Of a stretch of DNA of 64,000 nucleotides, positions 9,220 through 18,560 are shown in pieces. The stretch's first letter is position 1; each line of letters begins with the position of its first letter. Below the pieces are notes generated by a model. That model saw only the letters and a list, made by a program, of their open reading frames with translations. It ran no database searches and had not been told where the DNA came from. The position numbers and the translations under genes were made by a program. The stretch comes from Pseudochrobactrum saccharolyticum. GTDB taxonomy: Bacteria > Pseudomonadota > Alphaproteobacteria > Rhizobiales > Rhizobiaceae. The stretch covers positions 558,001 to 622,000 of the forward strand of contig NZ_VZPG01000001.1 in NCBI RefSeq assembly GCF_008801715.1. Direction: 5' to 3'.

Positions 9220-9268
9220 CTTGCAAAGAAAGCGCATCATATCCCCCAGCGCTTGTAAAGAAAGCGCA
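9220..9268. repeat. Two direct repeats upstream of lysS
   Basis: CTTGCAAAGAAAGCGCA (9220-9236) and CTTGTAAAGAAAGCGCA (9252-9268) match at 16 of 17 bases with a 32-base period, about three helix turns. They lie just upstream of a possible promoter for lysS and could be an operator (inference). Confidence 0.5.
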
Positions 9269-9276
9269 GCACATCA

Positions 9277-9305
9277 TTGACGAAACCCGCATCTCACCAT
9301 AGACC
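9277..9305 (+). promoter_or_regulatory. Possible lysS promoter
   Basis: TTGACG at 9277-9282, 17 bases, then TAGACC at 9300-9305. The -35 match is good and the -10 match is weak. It is placed about 65 bases before the lysS start, directly after the direct repeats. Confidence 0.3.
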
Positions 9306-9370
9306 TGTCTGTCCGTACCCGTAAAAAGTGCGGATATTTCAAACCAACACCTCCTATCAGGAAAGATATT

Positions 9371-11020
9371 ATGACAACCGACCGCTCAAACCACATCGAC
9401 CTTGCGCCCGACCTGATTGCGGCAGCAGCACAGGCGAAAGCGTGGCCCTTTGAAGAGGCTCGGAAAATCATAAAACGGTACGAGAAAACCGGCTTTCCCG
9501 AAGTCGTGATTTTCGAAACCGGCTATGGCCCGTCCGGTCTGCCGCATATCGGTACTTTCGGCGAAGTTGCACGCACATCCATGGTGCGCCATGCATTCCG
9601 CGTTCTGACCGAAGATAAAGTCAAAACCAAGCTCATCTGCTTCTCGGATGATCTGGACGGCATGCGCAAAATTCCGGAAAATGTGCCGGATCGTGCCGCG
9701 CTTGAGCCAGCTTTGCAACTGCCACTATCGGCTGTGCCAAATCCGTTTGGCGGCAACTATAAGAGCTTTGCGGATCACAACAACACTATGCTGTGCCGCT
9801 TCCTCGACACTTTCGGCTTCGATTATGAATTCGCCAGTGCCACGGAATATTACAAATCCGGCCGCTTTGATGAAGTGCTGCTGCGCGCTGCCGAGCGCTA
9901 CGACGACATCATGGCCGTGATGCTGCCGACACTGGGTGAAGAACGCCGCGCCACTTACAGCCCGTTCCTGCCGATCTCACCGACTACAGGTCGCGTGCTT
10001 TACGTGCCGATGAAAAAGGTTGACGCCAAAGCAGGCACCATCACCTTTGACGATGAAAACGGCGTGGAAACAACACTGCCTGTCACCGGCGGCAATGTAA
10101 AACTGCAGTGGAAGCCGGATTTCGGCATGCGCTGGGCCGCGATCGGCGTTGACTTTGAAATGTTCGGCAAAGATCACCAGACCAATCAGGCGATCTATGA
10201 CAAGATTTGTGAAATTCTTGGCGGTCGTGCGCCGGAGCATTTCGTCTATGAATTGTTCCTCGATGATCTCGGCCAGAAGATTTCCAAATCCAAAGGTAAT
10301 GGTATCAGCATTGATGAGTGGCTGACCTATGCGCCGACCGAAAGCCTCGGCCTGTATATGTTCCAGAAGCCGAGAACAGCGAAGAAACTGTATTTCGACG
10401 TGATCCCGAAAGCCGTGGATGAATATTTCACCTATCTGGCAGCCTATGAAAAACAGGATTGGGCAGCCCGCCTGAACAATCCGGTCTGGCATCAGCATTA
10501 CGGCAATCCGCCGAAGGTTGATTTGCCGGTGCCGTTTGCCATGTTGCTGAACCTTGTCAGTGCATCCAATGCGGAAAATGCCAGCACCTTGTGGGGCTTT
10601 ATATCCCGCTATGCACCGGGGGCATCTCCGGCAACGCATCCGGAGCTTAACGCTCTGGTGGAATATGCCATCCGCTACTTCAATGATTTCGTGAAGCCGA
10701 GCAAGAAATTCCGTGCACCGGATGAAGTTGAAAGCCAAGCATTGCGTGATCTGGATGCGGCATTGGCCGCGCTGGACAACAGCGCAGACGGCACGACAAT
10801 CCAGAACGCCATTCTGGATGTGGCACGCGTCATTGAACGCTATCAGGATCATAATAAGAAGAGCCCAGACGGCGGCCCTGGCGTGTCCGTCTCGTTCTTC
10901 CAGATGCTCTATGAAGTGCTGATCGGACAAGAACGCGGCCCGCGCTTTGGTTCATTCGTAGCGCTTTACGGCATTGATGAAACACGCGGTCTGATTGCCG
11001 AGGCACTCAAACGCGCCTGA
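9371..11020 (+). CDS. lysS: Lysyl-tRNA synthetase, class I
   Basis: Charges tRNA-Lys with lysine. This is the class I (archaeal-type) enzyme used by alphaproteobacteria in place of the common class II LysRS. The Rossmann-fold signatures are visible: [13 protein letters not shown] with the HIGH-equivalent HIGT at 59-62, [12 protein letters not shown], and the KMSKS-equivalent KISKSKGNG near residue 303. Length (549) is normal for the family. AGGAAAG lies 6 bases upstream of the ATG. A terminator follows directly, so the gene is probably a single transcription unit. A near-identical pair of 17-base repeats precedes it. Confidence 0.97.
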   Translation: MTTDRSNHIDLAPDLIAAAAQAKAWPFEEARKIIKRYEKTGFPEVVIFETGYGPSGLPHIGTFGEVARTSMVRHAFRVLTEDKVKTKLICFSDDLDGMRKIPENVPDRAALEPALQLPLSAVPNPFGGNYKSFADHNNTMLCRFLDTFGFDYEFASATEYYKSGRFDEVLLRAAERYDDIMAVMLPTLGEERRATYSPFLPISPTTGRVLYVPMKKVDAKAGTITFDDENGVETTLPVTGGNVKLQWKPDFGMRWAAIGVDFEMFGKDHQTNQAIYDKICEILGGRAPEHFVYELFLDDLGQKISKSKGNGISIDEWLTYAPTESLGLYMFQKPRTAKKLYFDVIPKAVDEYFTYLAAYEKQDWAARLNNPVWHQHYGNPPKVDLPVPFAMLLNLVSASNAENASTLWGFISRYAPGASPATHPELNALVEYAIRYFNDFVKPSKKFRAPDEVESQALRDLDAALAALDNSADGTTIQNAILDVARVIERYQDHNKKSPDGGPGVSVSFFQMLYEVLIGQERGPRFGSFVALYGIDETRGLIAEALKRA

Positions 11021-11043
11021 GACTTCAGAATAAAAAAGAAAAA

Positions 11044-11070
11044 GCCGCGTTTCTGAAACGCGGCTTTTTT
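11044..11070. terminator. Bidirectional terminator between lysS and SNase-like gene
   Basis: GCCGCGTTT / AAACGCGGC with a 3-base loop, an A-run before and TTTTTT after. The symmetrical A/T flanks serve both convergent genes. Confidence 0.92.
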
Positions 11071-11075
11071 GTATT

Positions 11076-12017
11076 TTACTGCTGGGGTGCAGGTGGAAAC
11101 GGTAAATCCGGCGCGACCGGTTGTGCCGGCGTGGTGAGTTCAGGCGCAGTTATATCAGGCACCGGATTCTCCGCAGGCAATGAAGGTGCAGGCGTAATAC
11201 CAGCCGGATTATCTCCTGAGTTTTGCGGCATATCCGTTACCGGCTTGCGGCCAAAAACACCAAGCAGCATTTTCTCGGCCTGTGTCTGGCTGTCTGCATA
11301 TTGGCCGCCGAAAGTAGCGCGCGCCCAGCCATTTTCCACCAGCCAGCGTGCAACATCCGTACCCGCCAATGTACAGCTTGTGCGGATCAGCTCCTGATTT
11401 TGCTCAACACCATCCATATTGCAGCTGACAGCACGACCGCGCAGCCATGAGCGGAAGGCTGTGCGTGCCTGCATACCACATTGCCAGACGTCACCATTCA
11501 CATCGGAACAGGATGCATCCGGCTCGACAATATCAATGCCGTTCAGCTCGATCGTGCGATTACCCACTGCCAGTCTGCCTGCAGCCAATGCCACAGGACG
11601 GTAGAACAAACCGCCTGCGGCCGCCTGTTCTTCAGTCAGTTTCTCAGATTGTGTTGCCTCAGGTGTTTTTTCCTGCACCGGCGTAGCCAGCCCCAGATCA
11701 CTCAAAGGCGGGCGCGGCTCTACGCGTTCCAGAGGCTTAGTCTGCATTTCACCGGAAACATCAGGCAAAGGATTATCCGGCTGTGTATTGTTTTCTTCGC
11801 CTTCTGAAGATCCGGCAAGAGTACCGGACGGCAAACGCTCCGGCGGCATATCTTCCGGCAGATCGAAATTTTCTATGACGATACCGGTTTCACCGCTGCC
11901 TGTTTCACGATCAAGCGCGCCGTAAAACGGGGCAACATAGGCAGCAAATAAAGTAGCACCAACACTGAAAGCAAGGATCGGCGGCAGGATTGTCCGAAGG
12001 GTCGCCGGTTTACGCAT
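11076..12017 (-). CDS. Membrane-anchored SNase-like (thermonuclease-family) protein
   Basis: An N-terminal membrane segment (~10-32) is followed by a long Pro/Glu-rich linker and an SNase-like OB domain at about 135-245 (GNRTIELNGIDIVEP, WQCGMQARTAFRSWLRG, TDVARWLVENGWARA). The tail is Pro/Ala-rich. Periplasmic location is likely. The catalytic Arg/Glu set of true staphylococcal nuclease is not clearly kept, so nuclease activity is doubtful. I chose the ATG at 12017 because AGGAG sits 5 bases before it; a GTG at 12023 would overlap the upstream stop codon. Translation is probably coupled to the HTH gene just upstream. Confidence 0.75.
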   Translation of the reverse strand: MRKPATLRTILPPILAFSVGATLFAAYVAPFYGALDRETGSGETGIVIENFDLPEDMPPERLPSGTLAGSSEGEENNTQPDNPLPDVSGEMQTKPLERVEPRPPLSDLGLATPVQEKTPEATQSEKLTEEQAAAGGLFYRPVALAAGRLAVGNRTIELNGIDIVEPDASCSDVNGDVWQCGMQARTAFRSWLRGRAVSCNMDGVEQNQELIRTSCTLAGTDVARWLVENGWARATFGGQYADSQTQAEKMLLGVFGRKPVTDMPQNSGDNPAGITPAPSLPAENPVPDITAPELTTPAQPVAPDLPFPPAPQQ

Positions 12018-12019
12018 AC

Positions 12020-12298
12020 TCACTCCTGTTCATTGTCATGCTTCTTCTGCTGCGGATTAATAGATTTTTCGCCTGCCAGCAATTGTGCAAATGTCATCAC
12101 ATCCATTGCAGTGACTTCCAAAATCTTAGCCAGAGATTCCGTTGATGGCCAGCGCGGCCTGCCATCCGCCGCAAAGCGTTTGGACTTATTAAACGTCGTC
12201 GGGTCAAGCCCGGCACGCCGCGCCAGACCGGATGGCGTCAATTGCGCCCGCTTTGCCACACTATCAATGGCTGACCAGAGTTCTGCATGAGTAAACAT
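12020..12298 (-). CDS. HTH protein resembling the N-terminus of S24-type repressors
   Basis: A 92-residue protein made almost only of a Cro/CI-type HTH domain: LTPSGLARRAGLDPTTFNKS, then DGRPRWPSTESLAKILE. This block is strongly conserved in alphaproteobacterial repressor-like proteins that normally continue into an S24 peptidase domain of about 120 residues. Here the reading frame stops after a charged tail (PQQKKHDNEQE) with no peptidase domain, so the protein is either a dedicated short form or a truncated one. The downstream SNase-like gene begins at the stop codon. The target is unknown. Confidence 0.75.
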   Translation of the reverse strand: MFTHAELWSAIDSVAKRAQLTPSGLARRAGLDPTTFNKSKRFAADGRPRWPSTESLAKILEVTAMDVMTFAQLLAGEKSINPQQKKHDNEQE

Positions 12299-12366
12299 AA
12301 GTCATCCGAAGGAATAAAATCCTCATAAGTATAACCCAGCTCATACATCAGAACATCAACAAAAAC

Positions 12367-12398
12367 GAAAATGGCGCAGAGATATCCGCGCCATTTTC
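12367..12398 (-). terminator. Terminator of the fad genes
   Basis: GAAAATGGCGC / GCGCCATTTTC, an 11-bp stem with a 10-base loop. On the minus strand it is followed by GTTTTTGTTG. It lies about 75 bases past the FadJ-type stop codon. Confidence 0.75.
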
Positions 12399-12422
12399 AA
12401 CATTTCGATCAAAACTGCGTGT

Positions 12423-12475
12423 TAGAACATTTCCGGACGCAAAACCGGTTCCCACTTTTGCTGGAAATGCTTTAA
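12423..12475. repeat. TAGAGC-type intergenic repeat, core variant B
   Basis: Begins TAGAACATTTCCGGACGC and ends TTTTGCTGGAAATGCTTTAA, with the central CCGGTTCCCACTTTTG. The ends are a decayed form of TAGAGC...GCTCTA and the inner ATTTCC / GGAAAT arms pair. The right end overlaps the TAA stop codon of the FadJ-type gene (12472-12474). Confidence 0.7.
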
Positions 12476-14688
12476 GCAGCTTTATCCGCAGCCTTATAGG
12501 GATTGAAACGCTGATAGAAAGTCTCACCGCTCTCGGCCATATCGGTCAGGAGTTTTGGTGCCTTGAACTGCGCTCCGTAATCCTTCTGCAACTTCTTCGC
12601 CAGTTTCACGAAAGCTTTTGCACCCATACCATCGATGTAAGACAGAGTACCGCCGGTATAAGGTGCGAAACCGAAGGCGAGAATGGAGCCGACATCGGCT
12701 TCACGCGGATCGGTCACAATACCTTCTTCCATCACACGGGCTGCTTCCAGAGCGATAGTGACGAGGAAACGCTCTTTCAGCACTTCCACATCCACCTTGT
12801 CCGCATCCTGCTGCGGATAGAGTGTGCTCAGCTCAGGCCACAGATGTTTCTTGGCAGGCCGTGCCGGATAATCATAGAAGCCCTTGCCGTTCTTGCGGCC
12901 AAGGCGGTCATATTTATCCACCAGCGTATTGACCAGTTCGACATGGCGCGGATCAACCGCCTTGTCACCCAGATCAGCCAGCGTTGCCTTGAGAATTTTC
13001 TGCGACAGATCAATCGCTGTCTCATCATTGAGTGCCAGCGGCCCGACCGGCATACCGGCCATTTTGGCGGCATTTTCGATCATCGCAGGCGGCACGCCTT
13101 CCACCAGCATATTATAGGCTTCAGACATATAACGCAGCACGCAACGATTGACGTAGAAACCGCGTGTATCATTGACGACAATCGGCGTCTTTTTGATAGC
13201 GCGCACATAATCCAGTGCTGTTGCCAGCGCCTTTTCACCGGTCTTCTTGCCCATAATCACTTCAACCAGCATCATCTTGTCGACAGGCGAGAAGAAGTGC
13301 AGACCGATGAAATTCTTCGGACGCTGTGAGACCTTGGCAAGACCGGTAATCGGCAGGGTCGAGGTATTGGAAGCAAAAATTGCATTCTGCCCCAGCACAG
13401 CTTCCGCCTGTTCAGTTGCCGCCTGCTTGACGCCGCGATCTTCGAACACAGCTTCAATCACCAGATCGGCACCATCAAGTGCCGCATAATCGGCAGAAGG
13501 CGTAATCAATGCCAACAGCTTGTCTTTATCTTCTGCTGTCATCCGGCCTTTCTGCATTTCCTTAGCAATCAGATCAGCAGAATGAGCTTTACCCTTTTCT
13601 GCTGCTTCAAGACTACGGTCAATCAGCACCACCGGAATACCGGCTTTGGCAGTGACATAAGCAATACCAGCCCCCATGAAACCGGCACCGATAACACCGA
13701 TTTTCTTGAATTTGGTTGGCTTGATATCAGCTGGCCGACGTGCGCCCTTGTTCAGCTCCTGCAAGGATACGAACAGTGAGCGGATCATCGATTGCGCTTC
13801 AGTGGTCTGCAGAATATGTGTGAAATAGCGCTGTTCAATCTTCAGGCCGGTATCAAAAGGTACCAGCAGACCTTCATAAACGCATTTGAGAATGGTCAGT
13901 GCCGCCGGATAATTGCCGGAAGTTTCGCGGCGCAGAATGGCTGTCGCCGCTGGCCAGAGATTGGCACCGGCTGCGGAATAAATCGCACCACCCGGCAGTT
14001 TAAAGCCCTTCTCATCCCAAGGTTGAACAGGCTTCAACCCGTTGCGGATCATCTTTTTAGCGGCTTCCACCAGCTTCTTCGCCGGAGCCACTTCATGCAC
14101 AAGTCCCATACCTTTGGCGCGGGCAGCAGTCAGGCTCGAGCCGGTAGTCATCATCTGCAGAGCGTCTTGCTGATTGACAAGACGCGGCACACGTTGCGTG
14201 CCACCGGCACCCGGGAACAGGCCGACTTTAACTTCCGGCAGTGCCAGTTTCACGCCTTCCGCATCGGAAACCACACGGCCATGACAAGCCAGCGATAATT
14301 CCAGCGCCCCGCCCATGCAGGTACCGTTGATCGCAGATACCCAAGGTTTTCCGCAGGTTTCCAGCTTACGATACAGGCCGGTCATACGACCGACATTGTC
14401 AAACAGGTTCTGGACAGCTTTGTCAGCATCCTGCTTCTGCTCTTTTTTGAAACGCGCCAGCATTTCCTGCATCATGGTGAGGTCGGCACCACCGGAGAAT
14501 GTATCCTTGCCGGACGTAATCACCGCGCCTTTAATCGCCGCATCTGCCACAACCTGATCGATAATCTGGTCAAGCTCTGTCATCACCTCAACTGTCAGCA
14601 CATTCATGCTTTTGTCAGGCATATTCCATGTGACAACAGCAATACCGTCAGCGCCGGTTTCAATTTTGAAATTCTTGTAATTTGTCAT
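12472..14688 (-). CDS. fadJ: Bifunctional enoyl-CoA hydratase / 3-hydroxyacyl-CoA dehydrogenase
   Basis: Beta-oxidation multifunctional enzyme (738 residues) catalysing hydration of trans-2-enoyl-CoA and NAD-dependent oxidation of 3-hydroxyacyl-CoA. The N-terminal crotonase domain has [27 protein letters not shown] and [16 protein letters not shown], with the catalytic Glu in the last two. The dehydrogenase domain starts at about 330 with the dinucleotide-binding [13 protein letters not shown], then [13 protein letters not shown] with the catalytic His, and a second C-terminal helical domain. The longest frame starts at 14706, but GGAGG 8 bases before the ATG at 14688 fixes the start, 15 bases after the thiolase stop codon. 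It is the last gene of the cluster. Confidence 0.92.
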   Translation of the reverse strand: MTNYKNFKIETGADGIAVVTWNMPDKSMNVLTVEVMTELDQIIDQVVADAAIKGAVITSGKDTFSGGADLTMMQEMLARFKKEQKQDADKAVQNLFDNVGRMTGLYRKLETCGKPWVSAINGTCMGGALELSLACHGRVVSDAEGVKLALPEVKVGLFPGAGGTQRVPRLVNQQDALQMMTTGSSLTAARAKGMGLVHEVAPAKKLVEAAKKMIRNGLKPVQPWDEKGFKLPGGAIYSAAGANLWPAATAILRRETSGNYPAALTILKCVYEGLLVPFDTGLKIEQRYFTHILQTTEAQSMIRSLFVSLQELNKGARRPADIKPTKFKKIGVIGAGFMGAGIAYVTAKAGIPVVLIDRSLEAAEKGKAHSADLIAKEMQKGRMTAEDKDKLLALITPSADYAALDGADLVIEAVFEDRGVKQAATEQAEAVLGQNAIFASNTSTLPITGLAKVSQRPKNFIGLHFFSPVDKMMLVEVIMGKKTGEKALATALDYVRAIKKTPIVVNDTRGFYVNRCVLRYMSEAYNMLVEGVPPAMIENAAKMAGMPVGPLALNDETAIDLSQKILKATLADLGDKAVDPRHVELVNTLVDKYDRLGRKNGKGFYDYPARPAKKHLWPELSTLYPQQDADKVDVEVLKERFLVTIALEAARVMEEGIVTDPREADVGSILAFGFAPYTGGTLSYIDGMGAKAFVKLAKKLQKDYGAQFKAPKLLTDMAESGETFYQRFNPYKAADKAA

Positions 14689-14702
14689 TGGACTACCCTC
14701 CC

Positions 14703-15911
14703 TCACACACGCTCAATGATGGTTGCCGTGCCCATACCTGCACCGATACACAGGGTAACCAGTGCCGTATTGAGATCACGCCGCTCCAGCTCATCGAGCA
14801 CAGTGCCGAGAATGATTGCACCGGTTGCGCCCAGAGGATGCCCCATGGCAATCGCACCGCCATTCACATTGATTTTATTGTGAGGAATATTGAAAGCCTG
14901 CATATAGCGCAGCACCACAGCCGCAAAAGCCTCATTCAGCTCGAACAGATCAATATCCGAGAGCTTCATTTTGGCGCGATCCAGCAGTTTTTCTGTGACA
15001 TCCACAGGGCCTGTCAGCATCAATGCCGGATCGGAGCCGATATTGGTGAAAGCGCGGATGCGGGCGCGCGGTTTGATATCCAGCATCTTACCCGCACGCT
15101 TGGAACCGACCAGCACACCCGCCGCACCATCAACAATACCGGATGAGTTGCCTGCATGGTGAACGTGATTGATGGTTTCGACTTCCGGATGCGCCTGAAT
15201 ACCGACAGCATTAAAGCCGCCCATTTCCCCCGGCATCACAAAAGACGGATTGAGGCCGGACAAAGCTGCCAGATCAGTGGTCGGGCGCATATGTTCGTCA
15301 TGATCAAGAATAGTCAGACCGTTGACATCTTTCACCGGAATGACGGAGTTTTTGAAATAACCCTTTTTCCAGCTCTCGCCTGCACGGCGCTGGCTTTCCA
15401 CCGCATAAGCATCCACATCTTCGCGGGAGAAGTCATATTTTGTGGCGATCAGATCAGCCGACACACCCTGCGGCATGAACCAGCCCGGAAAACCGACCGA
15501 CGGGTCCATATACCATGCACCGCCGGACATACCCATACCAACACGGGACATGCTTTCCACGCCGCCGGCAATCACCAGTTCGTCTGTCCCGCCTGCAATT
15601 TTGGCTGCGGCCAGATTAACCGCATCAAGACCGGAAGCGCAGAAGCGCGAAATCTGCATACCCGGTGCTTTAAAATCATATCCTGCTTCAAAAGCGCTTG
15701 ATCGCGGAATAACCGCACCGGCTTCCCCCACCGGATCGACACAGCCGAAAATAATATCGTCTACTTTTGCAGTATCAATGCCGTTGCGATCACGCAGAGC
15801 TTCCAGCACTTTGGCACCAAGACGCACCGCAGGCACTTCATGAAGACTCCCGTCTTTCTTGCCGCGGCCGCGTGGAGTGCGCACATGATCATAAATAAAA
15901 GCATCAGCCAT
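14703..15911 (-). CDS. fadA: Acetyl-CoA acyltransferase (thiolase)
   Basis: Thiolase performing the last, thiolytic step of beta-oxidation. Visible catalytic signatures: [11 protein letters not shown] with the nucleophilic Cys at 91, [18 protein letters not shown] with the catalytic His, and CIGAGMG near the C-terminus with the second Cys. Length (402) is normal for a degradative thiolase. It sits 15 bases upstream of the FadJ-type gene and is co-transcribed with it. Upstream, 190 bases separate it from the acyl-CoA dehydrogenase gene on the same strand. Confidence 0.93.
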   Translation of the reverse strand: MADAFIYDHVRTPRGRGKKDGSLHEVPAVRLGAKVLEALRDRNGIDTAKVDDIIFGCVDPVGEAGAVIPRSSAFEAGYDFKAPGMQISRFCASGLDAVNLAAAKIAGGTDELVIAGGVESMSRVGMGMSGGAWYMDPSVGFPGWFMPQGVSADLIATKYDFSREDVDAYAVESQRRAGESWKKGYFKNSVIPVKDVNGLTILDHDEHMRPTTDLAALSGLNPSFVMPGEMGGFNAVGIQAHPEVETINHVHHAGNSSGIVDGAAGVLVGSKRAGKMLDIKPRARIRAFTNIGSDPALMLTGPVDVTEKLLDRAKMKLSDIDLFELNEAFAAVVLRYMQAFNIPHNKINVNGGAIAMGHPLGATGAIILGTVLDELERRDLNTALVTLCIGAGMGTATIIERV

Positions 15912-16101
15912 AGTTCAATTAACTCCCAACTTTTTAGTAACTGATCCAAAAGTCACCATGCCTTGGCTCACAAATGGCGATTTCTGCGCTTCCGGTGCTC
16001 ATGTACCTAAAAGTACGACTTAAGCTCCGGTTCTCGAAACCACCATTTTCGCTCCGGCCTGCCGCTTTTTGATACAGCTACTCAAACCTTTTAACGGTGG
16101 C
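15912..16101. other. Repeat-like intergenic spacer
   Basis: The spacer contains TTCCGGTGCTCATGTAC, CTAAAAGTACGACTTAAG and CTCCGGTTCTCGAAACC, imperfect complementary blocks around GTAC...GTAC. This type of sequence looks like a dispersed extragenic palindrome, although no second copy was found in this window. No gene is present. Confidence 0.4.
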
Positions 16102-17895
16102 TTAAAAAGCATCTTCCGGCAGTGTCATCATCGTATCGGCACCGGTCTGAATGCGTGCTAAGCGCAATTGTGTTTCCGGCATGATACGCTCCATATAGAA
16201 ACGGGCTGTGACAAGTTTAGCCTCATAATAGGCTTTGTCACCAGCACCGGCATTCAGCTTTGCCTGTGCGGCTTTCACCATTTTCGCCCACATATAACCG
16301 AAAGCGACCAGACCAAAGAGATGCATATAATCTGTTGAGGCGGCACCGGCATTATCCGGATTGGCCATTGCATTCTGCATCAGCCACATGGATGCGCCCT
16401 GCAGATCATTCAGGCCTTTTTTCAGATGTTTTGTGTAGAAGGACAGGGCTTCATCTGCGCGGTTTTCTTCGCAAAAATCACCGATTTCCTTGAAATAGGC
16501 CATCAATGCACGGCCGCCATTGGCAGGCAGTTTGCGCCCCACCAGATCCAGCGCCTGAATACCATTGGCACCTTCATAGATCATGGTGATGCGGGCATCG
16601 CGCACATATTGGCTCATGCCGTTTTCTTCAATATAGCCATGACCGCCAAAGACCTGCTGCGCCATAACCGCATGGTCGAAACCTTTGTCGGTCAGCACAC
16701 CTTTCAGCACCGGTGTCAGCAGCCCGACATGATCGTCAGCCAGCTGGCGCGCAGCTTCATCAGCAGAATGATGGGCAATATCGGATTGCAGCGAGGTTGA
16801 AAGCAGCAAGGCACGACCAGCTTCGTTAAAAGCGCGGATGGTCATCAGCGTGCGGCGGATATCCGGATGCACGATGATCGGATCAGCTTTTTTGTCCGGA
16901 TATTTCGCACCGGTCAGCGCCCGTCCCTGCAAACGATCACGGGCATAGTCAGCGGCATTCTGATAGGCAGTTTCGGCAATCGACAGACCCTGCAATGCCA
17001 CACCAAGACGCGCTTCATTCATCATGGTGAACATGGCACGCAGGCCTTTGTTTTCACCGCCGATCAGGAAGCCCGTCGCGTCATCATAATTCATCACGCA
17101 AGTTGAGTTGCCGTGAATGCCCATTTTTTCTTCAATGGAGCCGCAAGTCACGCCGTTGCGTGTGCCTGCTTCGCCATTGGCATCAAGATTGAATTTCGGC
17201 ACGATAAACAGCGAAATACCTTTATTACCTTCCGGTGCGCCTTCAATACGCGCCAGCACCAGATGGATAATATTATCAGTCATACCGTGTTCACCGGCAG
17301 AGATAAAAATCTTCGAACCGGTAATCTTGTAGGAGCCGTCCGCCTGCGGCACAGCTTTGGTGCGCAGCAAGCCCAAATCCGTACCGCAATGCGGTTCGGT
17401 GAGGTTCATAGTGCCTGACCAGCGGCCTTCAATCATCTTTGGCAGATAGGCCTGCTTCTGCTCATCTGTACCGTGGGTAATAATGGCCGCAATCGCGCCC
17501 TGTGTCAGCCCCGGATACATCATCAGCGCCATATTGGCCGAGGACATATATTCACCAACGGCAGCATGGAGCAGATATGGCAGCCCCTGACCGCCAAACT
17601 CTTCCGGTGCGGCAAGGCCAACCCAGCCACCGGCACAATATTGATCATAGGCTTCTTTGAAACCCTGCGGCACTTTCACAGAAGCATCGGGCAGACGTTC
17701 GCAGCCCTCACGATCCCCGCTATAATTGACAGGGAACAATGTCTGCTCGGCGAGCTTCGCGCCTTCCTGCAAAATAGCTTCAATCGTGTCTGCGCTCATT
17801 TCCGCATAAGATGACAGATCATTACGGGACTGGACGCCCAAAACATCATTCAGAATAAACTGTGTATCCCGAACCGGCGCGCGATAGACTGGCAT
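16102..17895 (-). CDS. Acyl-CoA dehydrogenase, DmdC-like long form
   Basis: FAD-dependent acyl-CoA dehydrogenase of about 597 residues, catalysing the first step of beta-oxidation. Its length and the N-terminal MPVYRAPVRDTQFIL block match the 3-methylmercaptopropionyl-CoA dehydrogenase (DmdC)-like group rather than classical 380-residue enzymes. Motifs are LTEPHCGTDLG, ITGSKIFISAGEHG, QVFGGHGYIEE, and YEGANGIQALDLVGRK around residue 440 with the catalytic Glu. The frame is open to 18093, but GGAGG 6 bases before the ATG at 17895 sets the start. The natural substrate is uncertain; this subgroup is often annotated broadly. It is the first gene of the fad cluster. Confidence 0.9.
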   Translation of the reverse strand: MPVYRAPVRDTQFILNDVLGVQSRNDLSSYAEMSADTIEAILQEGAKLAEQTLFPVNYSGDREGCERLPDASVKVPQGFKEAYDQYCAGGWVGLAAPEEFGGQGLPYLLHAAVGEYMSSANMALMMYPGLTQGAIAAIITHGTDEQKQAYLPKMIEGRWSGTMNLTEPHCGTDLGLLRTKAVPQADGSYKITGSKIFISAGEHGMTDNIIHLVLARIEGAPEGNKGISLFIVPKFNLDANGEAGTRNGVTCGSIEEKMGIHGNSTCVMNYDDATGFLIGGENKGLRAMFTMMNEARLGVALQGLSIAETAYQNAADYARDRLQGRALTGAKYPDKKADPIIVHPDIRRTLMTIRAFNEAGRALLLSTSLQSDIAHHSADEAARQLADDHVGLLTPVLKGVLTDKGFDHAVMAQQVFGGHGYIEENGMSQYVRDARITMIYEGANGIQALDLVGRKLPANGGRALMAYFKEIGDFCEENRADEALSFYTKHLKKGLNDLQGASMWLMQNAMANPDNAGAASTDYMHLFGLVAFGYMWAKMVKAAQAKLNAGAGDKAYYEAKLVTARFYMERIMPETQLRLARIQTGADTMMTLPEDAF

Positions 17896-18560
17896 GCACT
17901 TCCTCCAAGTTTGACGTCGGCAGATGATTGCTCTGCCGGAATGCAGGCGGAGGTGCTCATGAAGACGCCACCTCTCCCGCGCGTTGTCATTCAAACATTC
18001 AGAACACAGAATAATCCGCGTCCTGTGGTGCCGTTCTCTTTCTGCCCTGATACGACCGGACTCCTCTCCGGCAGCATCTGCTCGCTTTCCCATGGCGTCT
18101 TTAGCAGCCTATCACGGGATCAGTCTGACAGTATGCACTCTTGCGTGAAAACCGTCATTTTTATGAGACAGCAAAAAACTTTACGGCACCTTCGGACTCC
18201 AGCCTAATAAATTTTGACGTTTGCGTAAACGTCAAAAATCCATTTTTGAAAATTTAAATTTTGGCTCCAATGCCACAACCCAAAGCTTCATATGCGTCCG
18301 AAGGCGGCAAATCACAAAGGGCAAAGCAATCCGGCGCGAGCCTGACAAACATAAAGTTAAGAATTATCACCAAAATTAACCGCTTATTTACCACGTTTCG
18401 ACAAAACTGCGTCTGAGGCAAAGTCTGTGTTTCGTGTGGTGCCTAGCAACCACCTCAACAAAGACCTCGCTTTGATCCGCCAGCAAGACCTGCAGGCGAA
18501 AACAAACGGACAATCTGACCAGCTCCTTTAAGGCGCACAGTTTGAAAAGTGTAAACGGCG
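17896..18560. other. Long intergenic region upstream of acyl-CoA dehydrogenase and PodJ-like genes
   Basis: A 665-base region between divergent genes. Near the acyl-CoA dehydrogenase start a small hairpin CGGCAGA / TCTGCCG (17918-17938) sits just before the ribosome-binding site. The palindrome at 18212-18237 is treated separately. On the other side, TTAA-N7-TTTA at 18376-18390 is one base off a CtrA site, of interest because PodJ genes are cell-cycle controlled; I give it little weight. The rest shows no gene. Confidence 0.45.
18212..18237. promoter_or_regulatory. Palindromic operator upstream of fad cluster
   Basis: Perfect 11-base arms TTTTGACGTTT (18212-18222) and AAACGTCAAAA (18227-18237) around GCGT. 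It resembles the ACGTNNACGT-type operators of MerR-family regulators of acyl-CoA catabolism such as LiuR (from memory). A related sequence precedes the nitronate monooxygenase gene at 32922. It lies about 320 bases from the dehydrogenase start, implying a long leader, or it serves the PodJ-like gene. Confidence 0.6.

Noticed and set aside
9977-10930. A 317-codon antisense frame opposite lysS, and similar long antisense frames (1757-2347, 12844-13329, 51470-52300)
   Set aside because: They lie fully inside well-supported genes on the other strand, have no recognisable domains, and are rich in residues that arise from the complementary codons.
17898-18093. N-terminal extension of the acyl-CoA dehydrogenase frame
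   Set aside because: GGAGG directly before the ATG at 17895 and the family N-terminus show that the extension is untranslated leader.
18376-18390. CtrA-like TTAA-N7-TTTA before the PodJ-like gene
   Set aside because: One base off the consensus in AT-rich DNA; too weak to list as a site.
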